This document shows, in pieces, positions 9,511 to 17,531 of a DNA stretch of 64,000 bases (the stretch's first letter is position 1; the number at the start of each line of letters is the position of its first letter). Both the position numbers and the translations under genes were made by a program. The stretch is from Rhodococcus globerulus NBRC 14531 (GTDB taxonomy: Bacteria; Actinomycetota; Actinomycetes; Mycobacteriales; Mycobacteriaceae), in the NCBI RefSeq assembly GCF_001894805.1, contig NZ_BCWX01000002.1, positions 310,001-374,000 on the forward strand. The letters are read 5' to 3'. Below the pieces are notes generated by a model, which saw nothing but the letters and a program-made list of their open reading frames with translations, was not told where the DNA came from and did not search any database.

Positions 9511-11103
9511 GTGAGCCAGCCTGGCCGCCCCGTTGTTCTGATCGCAGACAAGCTCGCGCCGTCCACAGTCGAGGCACTCGGCGACGGTGTGGAGGTGCGG
9601 TGGGTCGACGGACCCGACCGCGCTGCCCTGCTCGCAGCTGTGCCCGATGCCGACGCGATTCTTGTTCGCTCCGCCACCACCGTCGACGCCGAGGTTCTGG
9701 CCGCAGGCACCAAGCTGAAGATCATCGGCCGCGCCGGTGTCGGCCTGGACAATGTCGAGATCCCCGCAGCCACCGAGCGCGGCGTGATGGTCGTCAATGC
9801 ACCGACCTCCAACATCCACTCGGCAGCCGAGCACGCAGTTGCTCTGCTCATGTCGACGGCTCGCCAGATCCCCGCCGCAGACAAGACCCTGCGCGAAAGC
9901 ACCTGGAAGCGCAGCAAGTTCAACGGCGTCGAGATCCTCGGCAAGACCGTCGGCGTTGTCGGCCTCGGCCGCATCGGCCAGCTGTTCGCACAGCGTCTCG
10001 CCGCGTTCGAAACCACCATCATCGCGTACGACCCCTACTTGCCCGCAGCTCGCGCAGCGCAGCTCGGCATCGAACTGGTCACCATCGACGAGCTCGTCGA
10101 GCGTGCGGACTTCATCTCCGTTCACCTCCCCAAGACCAAGGAAACGGCCGGCCTGATCAACGCCGAGCGTCTCTCCCGCGCCAAGGACGGCGTCATCATC
10201 GTCAACGCCGCTCGCGGTGGACTGATCGACGAAGATGCGCTGTACGACGCTCTGGTCTCCGGCAAGGTTCGCGGCGCCGGTCTCGATGTGTTCAACACCG
10301 AGCCTTGCACCGACTCCAAGCTCTTCGGCCTCGAGAACGTCGTCGTCACCCCGCACCTCGGTGCTTCGACGTCCGAAGCTCAGGACCGTGCAGGCATTGA
10401 CGTCGCCAAGAGCGTTCTCCTGGCTCTGGCCGGCGACTTCGTCCCCGAGGCAGTCAACGTCTCCGGTGGCCCGGTCGGCGAAGAAGTTGCTCCGTGGCTC
10501 GAGCTCGTCCGCAAGCTCGGTCTCCTTGCTGCGACACTGTCTCCCGAAGCTGTTCAGACGGTCCAGGTTGTCGCCTCCGGCGAGCTGTCCGCTGAAACCG
10601 TCGACATCCTCGGCCTCGCTGCTCTGCGCGGCGTGTTCTCCGCAAGCAGCGACGAGGCTGTCACGTTCGTCAACGCTCCGGCACTCGCCGAGCAGCGCGG
10701 CGTCACCGTGTCCGTCGAAAAGCACTCCGAGGCACTCGCTCACCGCAGCGCAGTCGAGGTTCGTGCAGTTGCCGCCGACGGCACCGTCACCTCCGTCACG
10801 GGCGCACTCACCGGCCTGCAGCAGGTCGAGAAGATCGTCAGCATCAACGGCCGCAGCTTCGACCTGCGCGCCGAGGGTCACAACATCGTTGTCCACTACG
10901 GCGATCGCCCGGGTGTTCTCGGTGTGCTCGGTACCGTCCTCGGTAACTCCGGCATCGACATCCTCGCCGCAGCACTGAGCCAGGACGCCGAAGGCGAAGG
11001 CGCAACGGCGATCCTGCGCGTCGACAAGGTTGTCTCCGACGCCGATGTCGAGGCAATCGTCTCGCAGCTCGACGCCCGCGTTGCCCAGGTCGACCTTTCC
11101 TGA
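9511..11103 (+). CDS. serA: D-3-phosphoglycerate dehydrogenase, long (ACT) type
   Basis: 530 residues from GTG 9511 with CAGGGAG upstream. Oxidises 3-phosphoglycerate with NAD+ in the first step of serine synthesis. Substrate domain at the N-terminus (LIADKLAPSTVEALG). NAD-binding motif GLGRIGQLFAQRL near residue 152, catalytic Arg in VNAARGGLIDEDAL, Glu in DVFNTEPC, His in VTPHLGAST. Then an intervening allosteric domain, and a C-terminal ACT domain (VVHYGDRPGVLGVLGTVLG) for serine feedback. The long four-domain form is typical of actinobacteria. It is a separate transcription unit between ilvC and leuB, bounded by hairpins. Confidence 0.96.
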   Translation: MSQPGRPVVLIADKLAPSTVEALGDGVEVRWVDGPDRAALLAAVPDADAILVRSATTVDAEVLAAGTKLKIIGRAGVGLDNVEIPAATERGVMVVNAPTSNIHSAAEHAVALLMSTARQIPAADKTLRESTWKRSKFNGVEILGKTVGVVGLGRIGQLFAQRLAAFETTIIAYDPYLPAARAAQLGIELVTIDELVERADFISVHLPKTKETAGLINAERLSRAKDGVIIVNAARGGLIDEDALYDALVSGKVRGAGLDVFNTEPCTDSKLFGLENVVVTPHLGASTSEAQDRAGIDVAKSVLLALAGDFVPEAVNVSGGPVGEEVAPWLELVRKLGLLAATLSPEAVQTVQVVASGELSAETVDILGLAALRGVFSASSDEAVTFVNAPALAEQRGVTVSVEKHSEALAHRSAVEVRAVAADGTVTSVTGALTGLQQVEKIVSINGRSFDLRAEGHNIVVHYGDRPGVLGVLGTVLGNSGIDILAAALSQDAEGEGATAILRVDKVVSDADVEAIVSQLDARVAQVDLS

Positions 11104-11111
11104 TTGTTTTC

Positions 11112-11156
11112 ACTGTGCGCCTTTGTCAACCCTTGCGGTTGATGAAGGCGCACAGT
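11112..11156 (+). terminator. Terminator after serA
   Basis: Perfect 12-bp outer stem ACTGTGCGCCTT (11112-11123) / AAGGCGCACAGT (11145-11156), with an inner TCAACC/GGTTGA stem. It is followed by TTC but no long T-run. Its GTGCGCCTT/AAGGCGCAC arms recur in the ftsY terminator at 52321-52360. Confidence 0.75.
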
Positions 11157-11175
11157 TCTACCGAATGAGGATTCA

Positions 11176-12189
11176 ATGAAGCTTGCGGTCATTCCCGGTG
11201 ACGGAATCGGTGTCGAGGTCACAGCTGAAGCACTCAAGGTGCTCGGCAAGTTGGTCCCCGATCTGGAAACCACCGAATACGATCTCGGTGCCCGTCGCTA
11301 CAACGCCACCGGTGAACTGCTGCCTGCAGACGAGCTGGACCAGATCCGTCAGCACGACGCAATCCTGTTGGGCGCCATCGGCGATCCGCGGATCGTTGCG
11401 CCGGGCATCCTCGAGCGCGGTTTGCTGCTGAACATGCGTTTCCAGCTCGATCATCACGTCAATCTCCGTCCGGCGCAGCTGTACCCGGGTGCCACGTCGC
11501 CGCTCGCGGCGCAGCCCGAGATCGACTTCGTGGTGGTTCGTGAAGGCACCGAGGGCCCGTACACCGGTAACGGTGGCGCCATCCGCGTCGGCACCGATCA
11601 CGAGATCGCGACCGAGGTGTCGATCAACACGTGGTTCGGCGCCGAGCGTGTTGTTCGTTACGCATTTGCGTTGGCGCAGACGCGTTCCAAGCACCTCACG
11701 CTGATCCACAAGACCAACGTGCTTTCCAACGCGGGAGCGATCTGGACGCGTGCGATCGAGACCGTCGGAGCGGAGTTCCCGGACGTCGAGACGGCGTACT
11801 GCCACATCGACGCTGCCACCATCTACATGGTGACCGACCCGTCGCGCTTCGACGTCATCGTGACGGACAACCTGTTCGGTGACATCATCACCGACCTGGC
11901 CGGCGCGGTGACCGGCGGAATCGGTTTGGCCGCAAGCGGAAACATCGATGCGTCCGGTACCAACCCGTCGATGTTCGAGCCCGTTCACGGCAGTGCCCCG
12001 GACATCGCCGGCAAGGGAATCGCAGATCCCACCGCCGCGATCCTCTCTGCCGCACTGCTTCTTCGCCATCTCGGACGCGAGGACGACGCCGCTCGCGTCG
12101 AGGCTGTGGTCGCTGCTGACCTGGCTACCCGCGGCGACGGCCCGATCTCCACCACCGAGATCGGCGACCGCATTACTGCAGCACTGTAA
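11176..12189 (+). CDS. leuB: 3-isopropylmalate dehydrogenase
   Basis: 337 residues from ATG 11176, with TGAGGA 10 bp upstream. NAD-dependent oxidative decarboxylation of 3-isopropylmalate, third step of the leucine branch. Motifs: [11 protein letters not shown] at the N-terminus, substrate loop [36 protein letters not shown], catalytic IHKTNVLS, metal-binding [12 protein letters not shown], and NAD-binding [18 protein letters not shown]. It is isolated from leuCD, 6 kb away, as in other Corynebacteriales. Hairpins on both sides suggest a monocistronic transcript. Confidence 0.96.
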   Translation: MKLAVIPGDGIGVEVTAEALKVLGKLVPDLETTEYDLGARRYNATGELLPADELDQIRQHDAILLGAIGDPRIVAPGILERGLLLNMRFQLDHHVNLRPAQLYPGATSPLAAQPEIDFVVVREGTEGPYTGNGGAIRVGTDHEIATEVSINTWFGAERVVRYAFALAQTRSKHLTLIHKTNVLSNAGAIWTRAIETVGAEFPDVETAYCHIDAATIYMVTDPSRFDVIVTDNLFGDIITDLAGAVTGGIGLAASGNIDASGTNPSMFEPVHGSAPDIAGKGIADPTAAILSAALLLRHLGREDDAARVEAVVAADLATRGDGPISTTEIGDRITAAL

Positions 12190-12222
12190 GCACCGCCGCT
12201 CTGTAAGATTCGTCTCACGGCT

Positions 12223-12258
12223 CTGACGCGCGTAAGCCTTACGGCTTGCGCGCGTCAG
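12223..12258 (+). terminator. Terminator after leuB
   Basis: 16-bp stem from 12223-12238 (CTGACGCGCGTAAGCC) paired with 12243-12258, including one U-G wobble, closed by a TTAC tetraloop and followed by TCGTTT. It sits 33 bp after the leuB stop and ahead of the next gene. Confidence 0.75.
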
Positions 12259-12289
12259 TCGTTTCCGGCATCCCGATAGACTTGCCAAC

Positions 12290-13063
12290 ATGCGTCTTGG
12301 TCGAATTGCCAGTCCCGATGGTGTTGCGTTTGTCAGTATCGAAGGTGAAGAGGATGCCCTCGTCGCCAAGGAAATTGCCGAGCACCCGTTCGGGAACCCC
12401 ACCTTTACCGGCCGTAGTTGGCCACTAGCCGATGTGCGCCTGTTGGCGCCGATCCTTGCCAGCAAGGTGATCTGCATCGGCAAGAACTATGCGGATCATG
12501 TTGCCGAGATGGGCGGCGAGGCGCCGGCAGATCCGGTGATCTTCCTCAAGCCCAACACATCCATCGTCGGCCCCGGTGCGCCGATCGTGTTGCCGCCCAG
12601 TTCAACCGAAGTGCATTTCGAGGGTGAACTCGCGATCGTCATCGGGCAGCCGTGCAAGGACGTTCCGGCCGCAAAGGCCCTGAGTGTTGTTCTCGGATAC
12701 ACCGTTGCCAATGACGTGTCTGCGCGCGATCACCAGCGCCACGACGGTCAGTGGACCCGAGCAAAGGGTCATGACACGTTCTGCCCGCTCGGTCCGTGGA
12801 TCGAAACGGCTTTGGATCCGTCGGACGTCGACATCAAGACCGAGGTCAACGGCGCAGTCAAGCAGGACAGCAGCACTGCTTTCCTTCTGCACGACATTCC
12901 GAAGATCATCGAGTGGATTTCGGCTGTCATGACTCTGCTCCCGGGCGACGTCATCCTCACGGGCACCCCGGCCGGGGTCGGTCCGATCGTTGACGGCGAT
13001 TCCGTCTCGGTCACGGTGTCCGGGATCGGCACGCTCACCAACCCGGTGATCGCAAAACGCTGA
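12290..13063 (+). CDS. Fumarylacetoacetate hydrolase (FAH) family protein
   Basis: 257 residues from ATG 12290. An N-terminal region of about 60 residues precedes the FAH fold: CIGKNYADHVAEMGGE, KPNTSIVGPG, metal-ligand EVHFEGELAIVIG, NDVSARDHQ, FCPLGPWI, and LLPGDVILTGTPAGVGPI. Such proteins hydrolyse or decarboxylate acylpyruvates/oxaloacetate or open 2-hydroxyhepta-2,4-dienedioate using Mg2+/Mn2+; the exact substrate cannot be read. From memory, the M. tuberculosis homologue (Rv2993c) is directly beside gltX, whereas here an alkB gene separates the two. A strong terminator follows. Confidence 0.88.
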   Translation: MRLGRIASPDGVAFVSIEGEEDALVAKEIAEHPFGNPTFTGRSWPLADVRLLAPILASKVICIGKNYADHVAEMGGEAPADPVIFLKPNTSIVGPGAPIVLPPSSTEVHFEGELAIVIGQPCKDVPAAKALSVVLGYTVANDVSARDHQRHDGQWTRAKGHDTFCPLGPWIETALDPSDVDIKTEVNGAVKQDSSTAFLLHDIPKIIEWISAVMTLLPGDVILTGTPAGVGPIVDGDSVSVTVSGIGTLTNPVIAKR

Positions 13064-13079
13064 CCATCACGTTCGATCA

Positions 13080-13111
13080 GGGGCCTCATCCGTACGGGTG
13101 AGGCCCCTTTT
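13080..13111 (+). terminator. Intrinsic terminator after FAH gene
   Basis: 12-bp stem GGGGCCTCATCC (13080-13091) / GGGTGAGGCCCC (13096-13107), with a GTAC loop and one wobble, followed by TTTT (13108-13111). Confidence 0.85.
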
Positions 13112-13411
13112 CGATTTCTTGTCGGTTTGATAACTGTCTGTCCCGCCTTGCAGAAGAGTGAAATAGTTATGAGGTAGTTATCATCACAATTGCGTCCAAT
13201 CAGCGTTACGGACGCGTAATTAGAAGTTCCTGAATGTGTATTTTTACCTGCATGTTTATCGCCAGAATAGGAACAAATACGACTAAAAGGGCAAATCGTA
13301 TAGATGATAACCCTGGGTTTGCCAATGTAACGTTCATCCGTATTCTGGTCGATAACTGGTGTGATGCCAGTGGGGTATTAATGAGATTTCGGAAAATGGA
13401 GGCTGTGGCAC
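13112..13411 (+). promoter_or_regulatory. AT-rich alkB upstream region with repeated GATAACT heptamers
   Basis: A 300-bp non-coding stretch, clearly more AT-rich than its surroundings. GATAACT occurs at 13129-13135 and 13351-13357. Its complement AGTTATC is at 13176-13182, and AGTTATG at 13165-13171. The last GATAACT lies 18 nt before a TATTAA element (13376-13381), i.e. in the -35 position of a candidate alkB promoter. No convincing gene is seen; a small frame starting at 13234 lacks coding character. Probably a regulated promoter region. Confidence 0.5.
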
Positions 13412-14572
13412 ATGGGCGCCTTTACTGCGTACCGGCGCACTCGGTCGATCGGGCCGAGTGAGTCCGCAGCACCGAAGTGGCGCGACAAGAAGCGATATCT
13501 GTGGCCGCTAGGTCTACTGGTGCCGCTCAGTCCGTTCGCGGCATGGTTCCTGGTGGAGAAGCTGACGCTGGGTCTGTTCTGGGCTGTCGGGGCCTGGTTG
13601 ATCGTGATTGTGATTCCGCTTGTCGATCTGCTTGCCGGTGAGGACGGGAACAGTCCGCCGGACGAGAAGATTCCGGAGTTGCAGGCCGATCGTTACTACC
13701 GCTGGTGCACGTACCTGTTTCTGCCGTTGCAATACATCGGCCTCGTGTTTGCGTGCTGGTGCTGGGTGAATTCGCCGATGGCGTCGGGGGAGAAGTTCGC
13801 GCTCGCGATGACCGTCGGAGTCGTTGCCGGCGTTGGTATCAACGCGGCGCACGAAATGGGCCACAAGAGTGAGAAGCTCGAAAAGTGGTTGGCCAAAATC
13901 GCACTGGCGCAGTCTTTCTACGGCCACTTCTTTGTCGAACACAATCACGGTCACCACGTGCGGGTGGCAACACCCGAAGATCCCGCAAGTTCGCGGTACC
14001 GCGAGAATTTCTGGTTCTTCTTGCCGCGGAGCGTTATCGGGGGGCTGCGCTCCGGGTGGCAGATCGAGCGCGCTCGCCTCGAACGTGCGGGAGTGAGCAC
14101 CTGGAGTTACAAGAACAACATCCTCAATGGATGGGCGATGAGTGTGGTGTTGTTCGGCTCGCTCATCGCGGTATTCGGCTGGGAGATCGCGCCGTGGCTC
14201 GTTGTGCAGGCCATTGCCGGATTCACCTTCCTGGAAACGGCGAACTACCTCGAGCATTACGGGTTGCTCCGCGCCAAGCGTGACGACGGTACATACGTTC
14301 GCTGCTCACCGGAGGACAGTTGGAACAGCGACCATGTCGTGAGCAATTTGTTCCTTTATCAATTGCAGCGTCACAGTGATCATCACGCCAATCCGCGTTT
14401 GCGCTACCAGAGCCTTCGCAGCGCCGCCGACGCACCGCAGTTGCCGGCGGGATACGCGGTCATGATCGTCTGTGCGTGGGTCCCGCCGTTGTGGCGCTCG
14501 ATCATGGACAAGCGACTTCTTGCGTATTACGACGGCGACATGAGCCGGATAAACGTGCTTCCCGGACGCTGA
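13412..14572 (+). CDS. alkB: Alkane 1-monooxygenase (AlkB family), rubredoxin-less locus
   Basis: 386 residues from ATG 13412 with GGAGG at 13398-13402. A non-haem di-iron integral membrane hydroxylase for terminal oxidation of n-alkanes. All diagnostic His motifs are visible: HEMGHK (147-152), EHNHGHH (176-182), NYLEHYG (278-284) and LQRHSDHH (318-325), with about six hydrophobic helices. The usual adjacent rubredoxin and rubredoxin reductase genes are absent. From memory, the extra R. erythropolis AlkB copies (alkB3/alkB4 type) are also solitary, so electrons would come from rubredoxin encoded elsewhere. It separates the FAH gene from gltX and carries an AT-rich promoter region, suggesting insertion. 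Substrate chain length cannot be read. Confidence 0.93.
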   Translation: MGAFTAYRRTRSIGPSESAAPKWRDKKRYLWPLGLLVPLSPFAAWFLVEKLTLGLFWAVGAWLIVIVIPLVDLLAGEDGNSPPDEKIPELQADRYYRWCTYLFLPLQYIGLVFACWCWVNSPMASGEKFALAMTVGVVAGVGINAAHEMGHKSEKLEKWLAKIALAQSFYGHFFVEHNHGHHVRVATPEDPASSRYRENFWFFLPRSVIGGLRSGWQIERARLERAGVSTWSYKNNILNGWAMSVVLFGSLIAVFGWEIAPWLVVQAIAGFTFLETANYLEHYGLLRAKRDDGTYVRCSPEDSWNSDHVVSNLFLYQLQRHSDHHANPRLRYQSLRSAADAPQLPAGYAVMIVCAWVPPLWRSIMDKRLLAYYDGDMSRINVLPGR

Positions 14573-14664
14573 CGGTTGGCGCGCTCACCACTTTCAGGGA
14601 AAACGAAGAGTCGGCGGGACTAATCTGTAGTACGACCATCCATCATCGCCGAGCCAAGTGAGCC

Positions 14665-16140
14665 ATGACCAACAGCGAAGTACGCGTCCGTTTCTGTCCG
14701 TCACCCACCGGAACCCCGCACGTGGGTTTGGTGCGCACCGCCCTTTTCAACTGGGCGTTCGCACGACATCACGGTGGAACCTTCGTGTTCCGCATCGAAG
14801 ACACCGATGCTCAACGGGACAGCGAAGAGTCTTATCAGGCGATCCTCGACGCCCTGCGCTGGCTGGGTCTGACATGGGACGAGGGCCCCGAGGTCGGTGG
14901 ACCGCATGCGCCGTACCGCCAGTCCGAGCGTCGTGATCTGCATCTCGACGTCGTCGCAAAGTTGCTTGCGGCGGGCGAGGCTTACGAGTCGTACTCGACC
15001 AACGAAGAGGTGGAAGCGCGGCACAAGGCAGCCGGACGCGATCCGAAGCTCGGCTACGACAATTTCGATCGGGATCTCACCGACGAGCAGCGCGCGGCGT
15101 ACATCGCAGACGGACGTAAGCCGGTAGTTCGCCTTCGGATGCCTGATCACGACCTGACGTGGAACGACCTCGTTCGCGGCGAGACCACGTTCAAGGCCGG
15201 AACGGTGCCGGACTTCGCGTTGACGCGCGGCAACGGCATTCCTCTCTACACGCTGGTCAATCCCGTCGACGATGCGTTGATGAAGATCACGCACGTTCTG
15301 CGCGGTGAGGACCTCCTCTCGTCCACTCCGAGGCAGTTGGCTCTGTACGAGGCGATGATCCGGATCGGTGTTGCGGATTTCACGCCGTCCTTCGGTCACC
15401 TTCCCTTCGTGATGGGTCAGGGCAACAAGAAGCTCTCCAAGCGTGACCCCGAGTCCAACCTGTTCATTCACCGTGACCGCGGGTTCATCCCCGAGGGGCT
15501 GTTGAACTACTTGGCTCTGCTCGGATGGAGTATCGCGGACGACCACGACGTGTTCTCGCTCGACGAGATGGTTGCGGCGTTCGACATCTCCAAGGTCAAT
15601 TCCAATCCGGCACGGTTCGACCAGAAGAAGGCCGACGCGATCAACGCCGAGCACATTCGCTTGCTCGAGCCGGCCGACTTCGCGGCCCGACTGAAGTCGT
15701 TCCTGGTCGAGCACGGCCACATCAGTGCCGACGTGGACGAAGCGACGTTCACTGTTGCGGCGGACCTCGTGCAGACCCGCATCGTCGTTCTGTCCGACGC
15801 GTGGGATCTGCTGAAGTTCCTGTTCGTCGACGAGGCGTCGTTTGCTCTCGATCCTGCTGCTGCGGCCAAGAACCTGAAGGAAGATGCGGGTCCGGTACTG
15901 GACGCGTCTCTTGCTGCACTCGACGCCGTCTCGGAGTGGACGGCGGCAAGTATCGAGGAAGCCCTCAAGAAGGCGCTCATCGAGGATCTGGAGCTCAAGC
16001 CGCGTAAGGCCTTCGCTCCGGTCCGGGTGGCGATTACGGGCTCTCACATCAGCCCTCCGCTGTACGAGTCGATGGAATTGCTCGGTCGCGACGTCTCTCT
16101 TGCCCGGTTGCGTGCCGGTAGGGCAGCAGTAAGCGCCTAA
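14665..16140 (+). CDS. gltX: Glutamyl-tRNA synthetase
   Basis: 491 residues from ATG 14665. Class I synthetase charging tRNA-Glu, and in actinobacteria usually also mischarging tRNA-Gln for GatCAB amidation. HIGH-like motif [11 protein letters not shown] at residues 11-21, [12 protein letters not shown], and KMSKS-like KKLSKRD around residue 258, followed by an anticodon-binding helical C-terminal domain. Two tRNA genes, Gln (CTG) and Glu (CTC), lie immediately downstream, so the enzyme sits beside its own two substrates. Discriminating versus non-discriminating specificity cannot be decided here. Confidence 0.96.
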   Translation: MTNSEVRVRFCPSPTGTPHVGLVRTALFNWAFARHHGGTFVFRIEDTDAQRDSEESYQAILDALRWLGLTWDEGPEVGGPHAPYRQSERRDLHLDVVAKLLAAGEAYESYSTNEEVEARHKAAGRDPKLGYDNFDRDLTDEQRAAYIADGRKPVVRLRMPDHDLTWNDLVRGETTFKAGTVPDFALTRGNGIPLYTLVNPVDDALMKITHVLRGEDLLSSTPRQLALYEAMIRIGVADFTPSFGHLPFVMGQGNKKLSKRDPESNLFIHRDRGFIPEGLLNYLALLGWSIADDHDVFSLDEMVAAFDISKVNSNPARFDQKKADAINAEHIRLLEPADFAARLKSFLVEHGHISADVDEATFTVAADLVQTRIVVLSDAWDLLKFLFVDEASFALDPAAAAKNLKEDAGPVLDASLAALDAVSEWTAASIEEALKKALIEDLELKPRKAFAPVRVAITGSHISPPLYESMELLGRDVSLARLRAGRAAVSA

Positions 16141-16148
16141 ATAGGATT

Positions 16149-16241
16149 GTCTCCGGCCGGAAATGAAGTAAAAACGTCCCGTGACCATACGATTTGGTAT
16201 TTGGGGCGGGGGTACTGGTAATCTTCTTTTCGGCCGGAGAC
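16149..16241. repeat. 11-bp inverted repeat flanking the gltX-tRNA-Gln spacer
   Basis: GTCTCCGGCCG (16149-16159) and its exact reverse complement CGGCCGGAGAC (16231-16241) enclose 71 bp, starting 9 bp after the gltX stop. The enclosed segment carries a candidate promoter (TTGGTA 16195-16200, 18-nt spacer, TAATCT 16219-16224) that could drive the tRNA genes. The right arm would be near the 5' end of that transcript. Confidence 0.55.
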
Positions 16242-16293
16242 GAGCCGCCAAGCATTACAGCGAAGCGGAGCGAGCAAGGCCAAGCAAGACCTT

Positions 16294-16365
16294 TGGGGTA
16301 TGGTGTAATTGGCAACACAGCGGTTTCTGGTACCGCCATTCTAGGTTCGAGTCCTGGTACCCCAG
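16294..16365 (+). tRNA. tRNA-Gln (anticodon CTG)
   Basis: 72-nt cloverleaf. Acceptor stem TGGGGTA (16294-16300) / TACCCCA (16358-16364) with discriminator G. D-loop GTGTAATTGGCAAC, anticodon stem GCGGT/ACCGC with loop TTCTGGT (anticodon CTG, codon CAG), and T-arm with GGTTCGAGTCC. The terminal CCA is not encoded. It lies 153 bp after gltX. Confidence 0.95.
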
Positions 16366-16487
16366 CGAAAATCCGGTCGATTTTGCAGCCGGACTCAGAC
16401 AAGCTAAGCTTGCTGAGCTTCCAGAGAACAGCCCGAAAGGGAAGTTCTTGAAGTGCGAAAAAATAGAACATGCTTAAAGCGTGTCCT

Positions 16488-16560
16488 GGCCCCGTCGTCT
16501 AGCGGCCTAGGACGCCGCCCTCTCAAGGCGGTAGCGCGGGTTCGAATCCCGTCGGGGCTA
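16488..16560 (+). tRNA. tRNA-Glu (anticodon CTC)
   Basis: 73-nt cloverleaf. Acceptor GGCCCCG (16488-16494) / CGGGGCT (16553-16559), so the first pair is a G-U wobble; discriminator A. D-arm GTCTAGCGGCCTAGGAC, anticodon stem CCGCC/GGCGG with loop CTCTCAA (CTC, codon GAG), T-arm GGGTTCGAATCCC. CCA is not encoded. A strong terminator follows. Confidence 0.95.
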
Positions 16561-16563
16561 CAA

Positions 16564-16603
16564 AAGAAAGACCCTTCGATCATCTGATCGGAGGGTCTTT
16601 CTT
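16564..16603 (+). terminator. Terminator after tRNA-Glu
   Basis: AAGAAAGACCCT (16564-16575) pairs exactly with AGGGTCTTTCTT (16592-16603), with an inner CGATC/GATCG stem. The 3' arm itself supplies the T-rich tract. Confidence 0.9.
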
Positions 16604-16702
16604 GTTATGCGCTCAATCAGTGAACAGTGGCGCCACAAAACAATCACCCCAGTCGAAATCGACTGGGGTGATTGTCATCTCATCTTCGGGATGGCCGCGT
16701 GC

Positions 16703-16915
16703 CTATCCGCTCTTGCGACGGAATTCGCGTTTGTGATCAGCGGAACCATGAGTGCTGTGGACCTTCGACTGACCGTCGCGATGATCGGCTGCAGTGGCGT
16801 TGCTGTGGTTCTTGCGCTCGAGTGCTTCGCGGAACTTGCGCTTGTTGGCCTCCGCCGGTGTTTCCGATTCAGACGTCGTTTCGGATTCCGGATTGGTACT
16901 GTCCTGCTCGCTCAT
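16703..16915 (-). CDS. Small DUF5302-like protein
   Basis: 70 residues, with AAGGAG 10 bp upstream of the ATG. Highly charged and soluble. The N-terminus is an acidic Ser/Glu/Thr-rich stretch, followed by KRKFREALERKNHS and a C-terminal HGSADHKREFRRKSG. That layout matches the small actinobacterial DUF5302 family as I recall it. No function is known. It follows the PPOX-like gene on the same strand by 30 bp, so the two are probably co-transcribed. Confidence 0.8.
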   Translation of the reverse strand: MSEQDSTNPESETTSESETPAEANKRKFREALERKNHSNATAADHRDGQSKVHSTHGSADHKREFRRKSG

Positions 16916-16945
16916 CTGTGTGCTCCTTGGATTTTGGGCCTGTGG

Positions 16946-17455
16946 TCAAGCTACGCCTTCAGGAGCGGGAGCTGTAGACCCGGACAACGGCATCGCCGGC
17001 ATTCCGAGTTTGCGGTGGTCCCAGGACCGTGTGCGCTCGGGGATGAAGCGTACCGCGACGCGTTTGTGGAGCATGGCGTCGACTGCTGGTCGTAGATCGT
17101 CGGAGTAAGGCCCGGTGTACCGCTCCCAGACGCTGATGCCGACCGCGAACAAGGCGTCGGGGTCGTCGACTATTTCTCCGACGCCCTCCATCGAGACGCC
17201 GCGGAGAGTGTCGTACGTGAGACCGTCCTCGATCAAGACCGACATCCGCGAGTCGCGTCGTAGGTTAACGGCTTTCTGGGATTTGGCCTTGGTCTCGAAC
17301 CAGATCTCGCCGTCCACGATCGCAAACCACATCGCGATGAGGTGCGGCATGCCGTCGCCGCTCAGCGTGGCCATCGTTGCAGTACGGCTCTTTTCGACGA
17401 AGTCCGAGATTTCGGACTCCGTCATCGTGATCTGGCTGCGTTGTTTTCCGGTCAT
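16946..17455 (-). CDS. Pyridoxamine 5'-phosphate oxidase-like, probable F420/flavin-dependent protein
   Basis: 169 residues from the ATG at 17455. An upstream GAGGAG site supports this start over a much longer open frame that would overlap ndgR antisense. Split beta-barrel fold: SRTATMATLSGDGMPHLIAMWFAIVDGEIWFETKAKSQKA in shorter pieces, then RRDSRMSVLIEDGLTYDTLRGVSMEGVGEIVDD and WERYTGPY. This layout resembles TIGR03618-type F420-dependent enzymes in actinobacteria. Cofactor and substrate cannot be fixed from sequence. It lies between ndgR and the DUF5302-like gene, all on the minus strand. Confidence 0.85.
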   Translation of the reverse strand: MTGKQRSQITMTESEISDFVEKSRTATMATLSGDGMPHLIAMWFAIVDGEIWFETKAKSQKAVNLRRDSRMSVLIEDGLTYDTLRGVSMEGVGEIVDDPDALFAVGISVWERYTGPYSDDLRPAVDAMLHKRVAVRFIPERTRSWDHRKLGMPAMPLSGSTAPAPEGVA

Positions 17456-17531
17456 GACGGCAGTGATCTCCTCGGCTGCGGGTACTCCTGAAGTTCTTAC
17501 TGTGGCACGGATTACATGATTACGTGTCCGA

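Noticed and set aside
13234..13461. 75-residue frame upstream of and overlapping alkB
   Set aside because: AT-rich promoter DNA, no ribosome site, no family resemblance, and overlaps the alkB ribosome site and N-terminus in another frame.
16181..16477. 98-residue frame across the tRNA-Gln gene
   Set aside because: Runs straight through a perfect tRNA cloverleaf; not coding.
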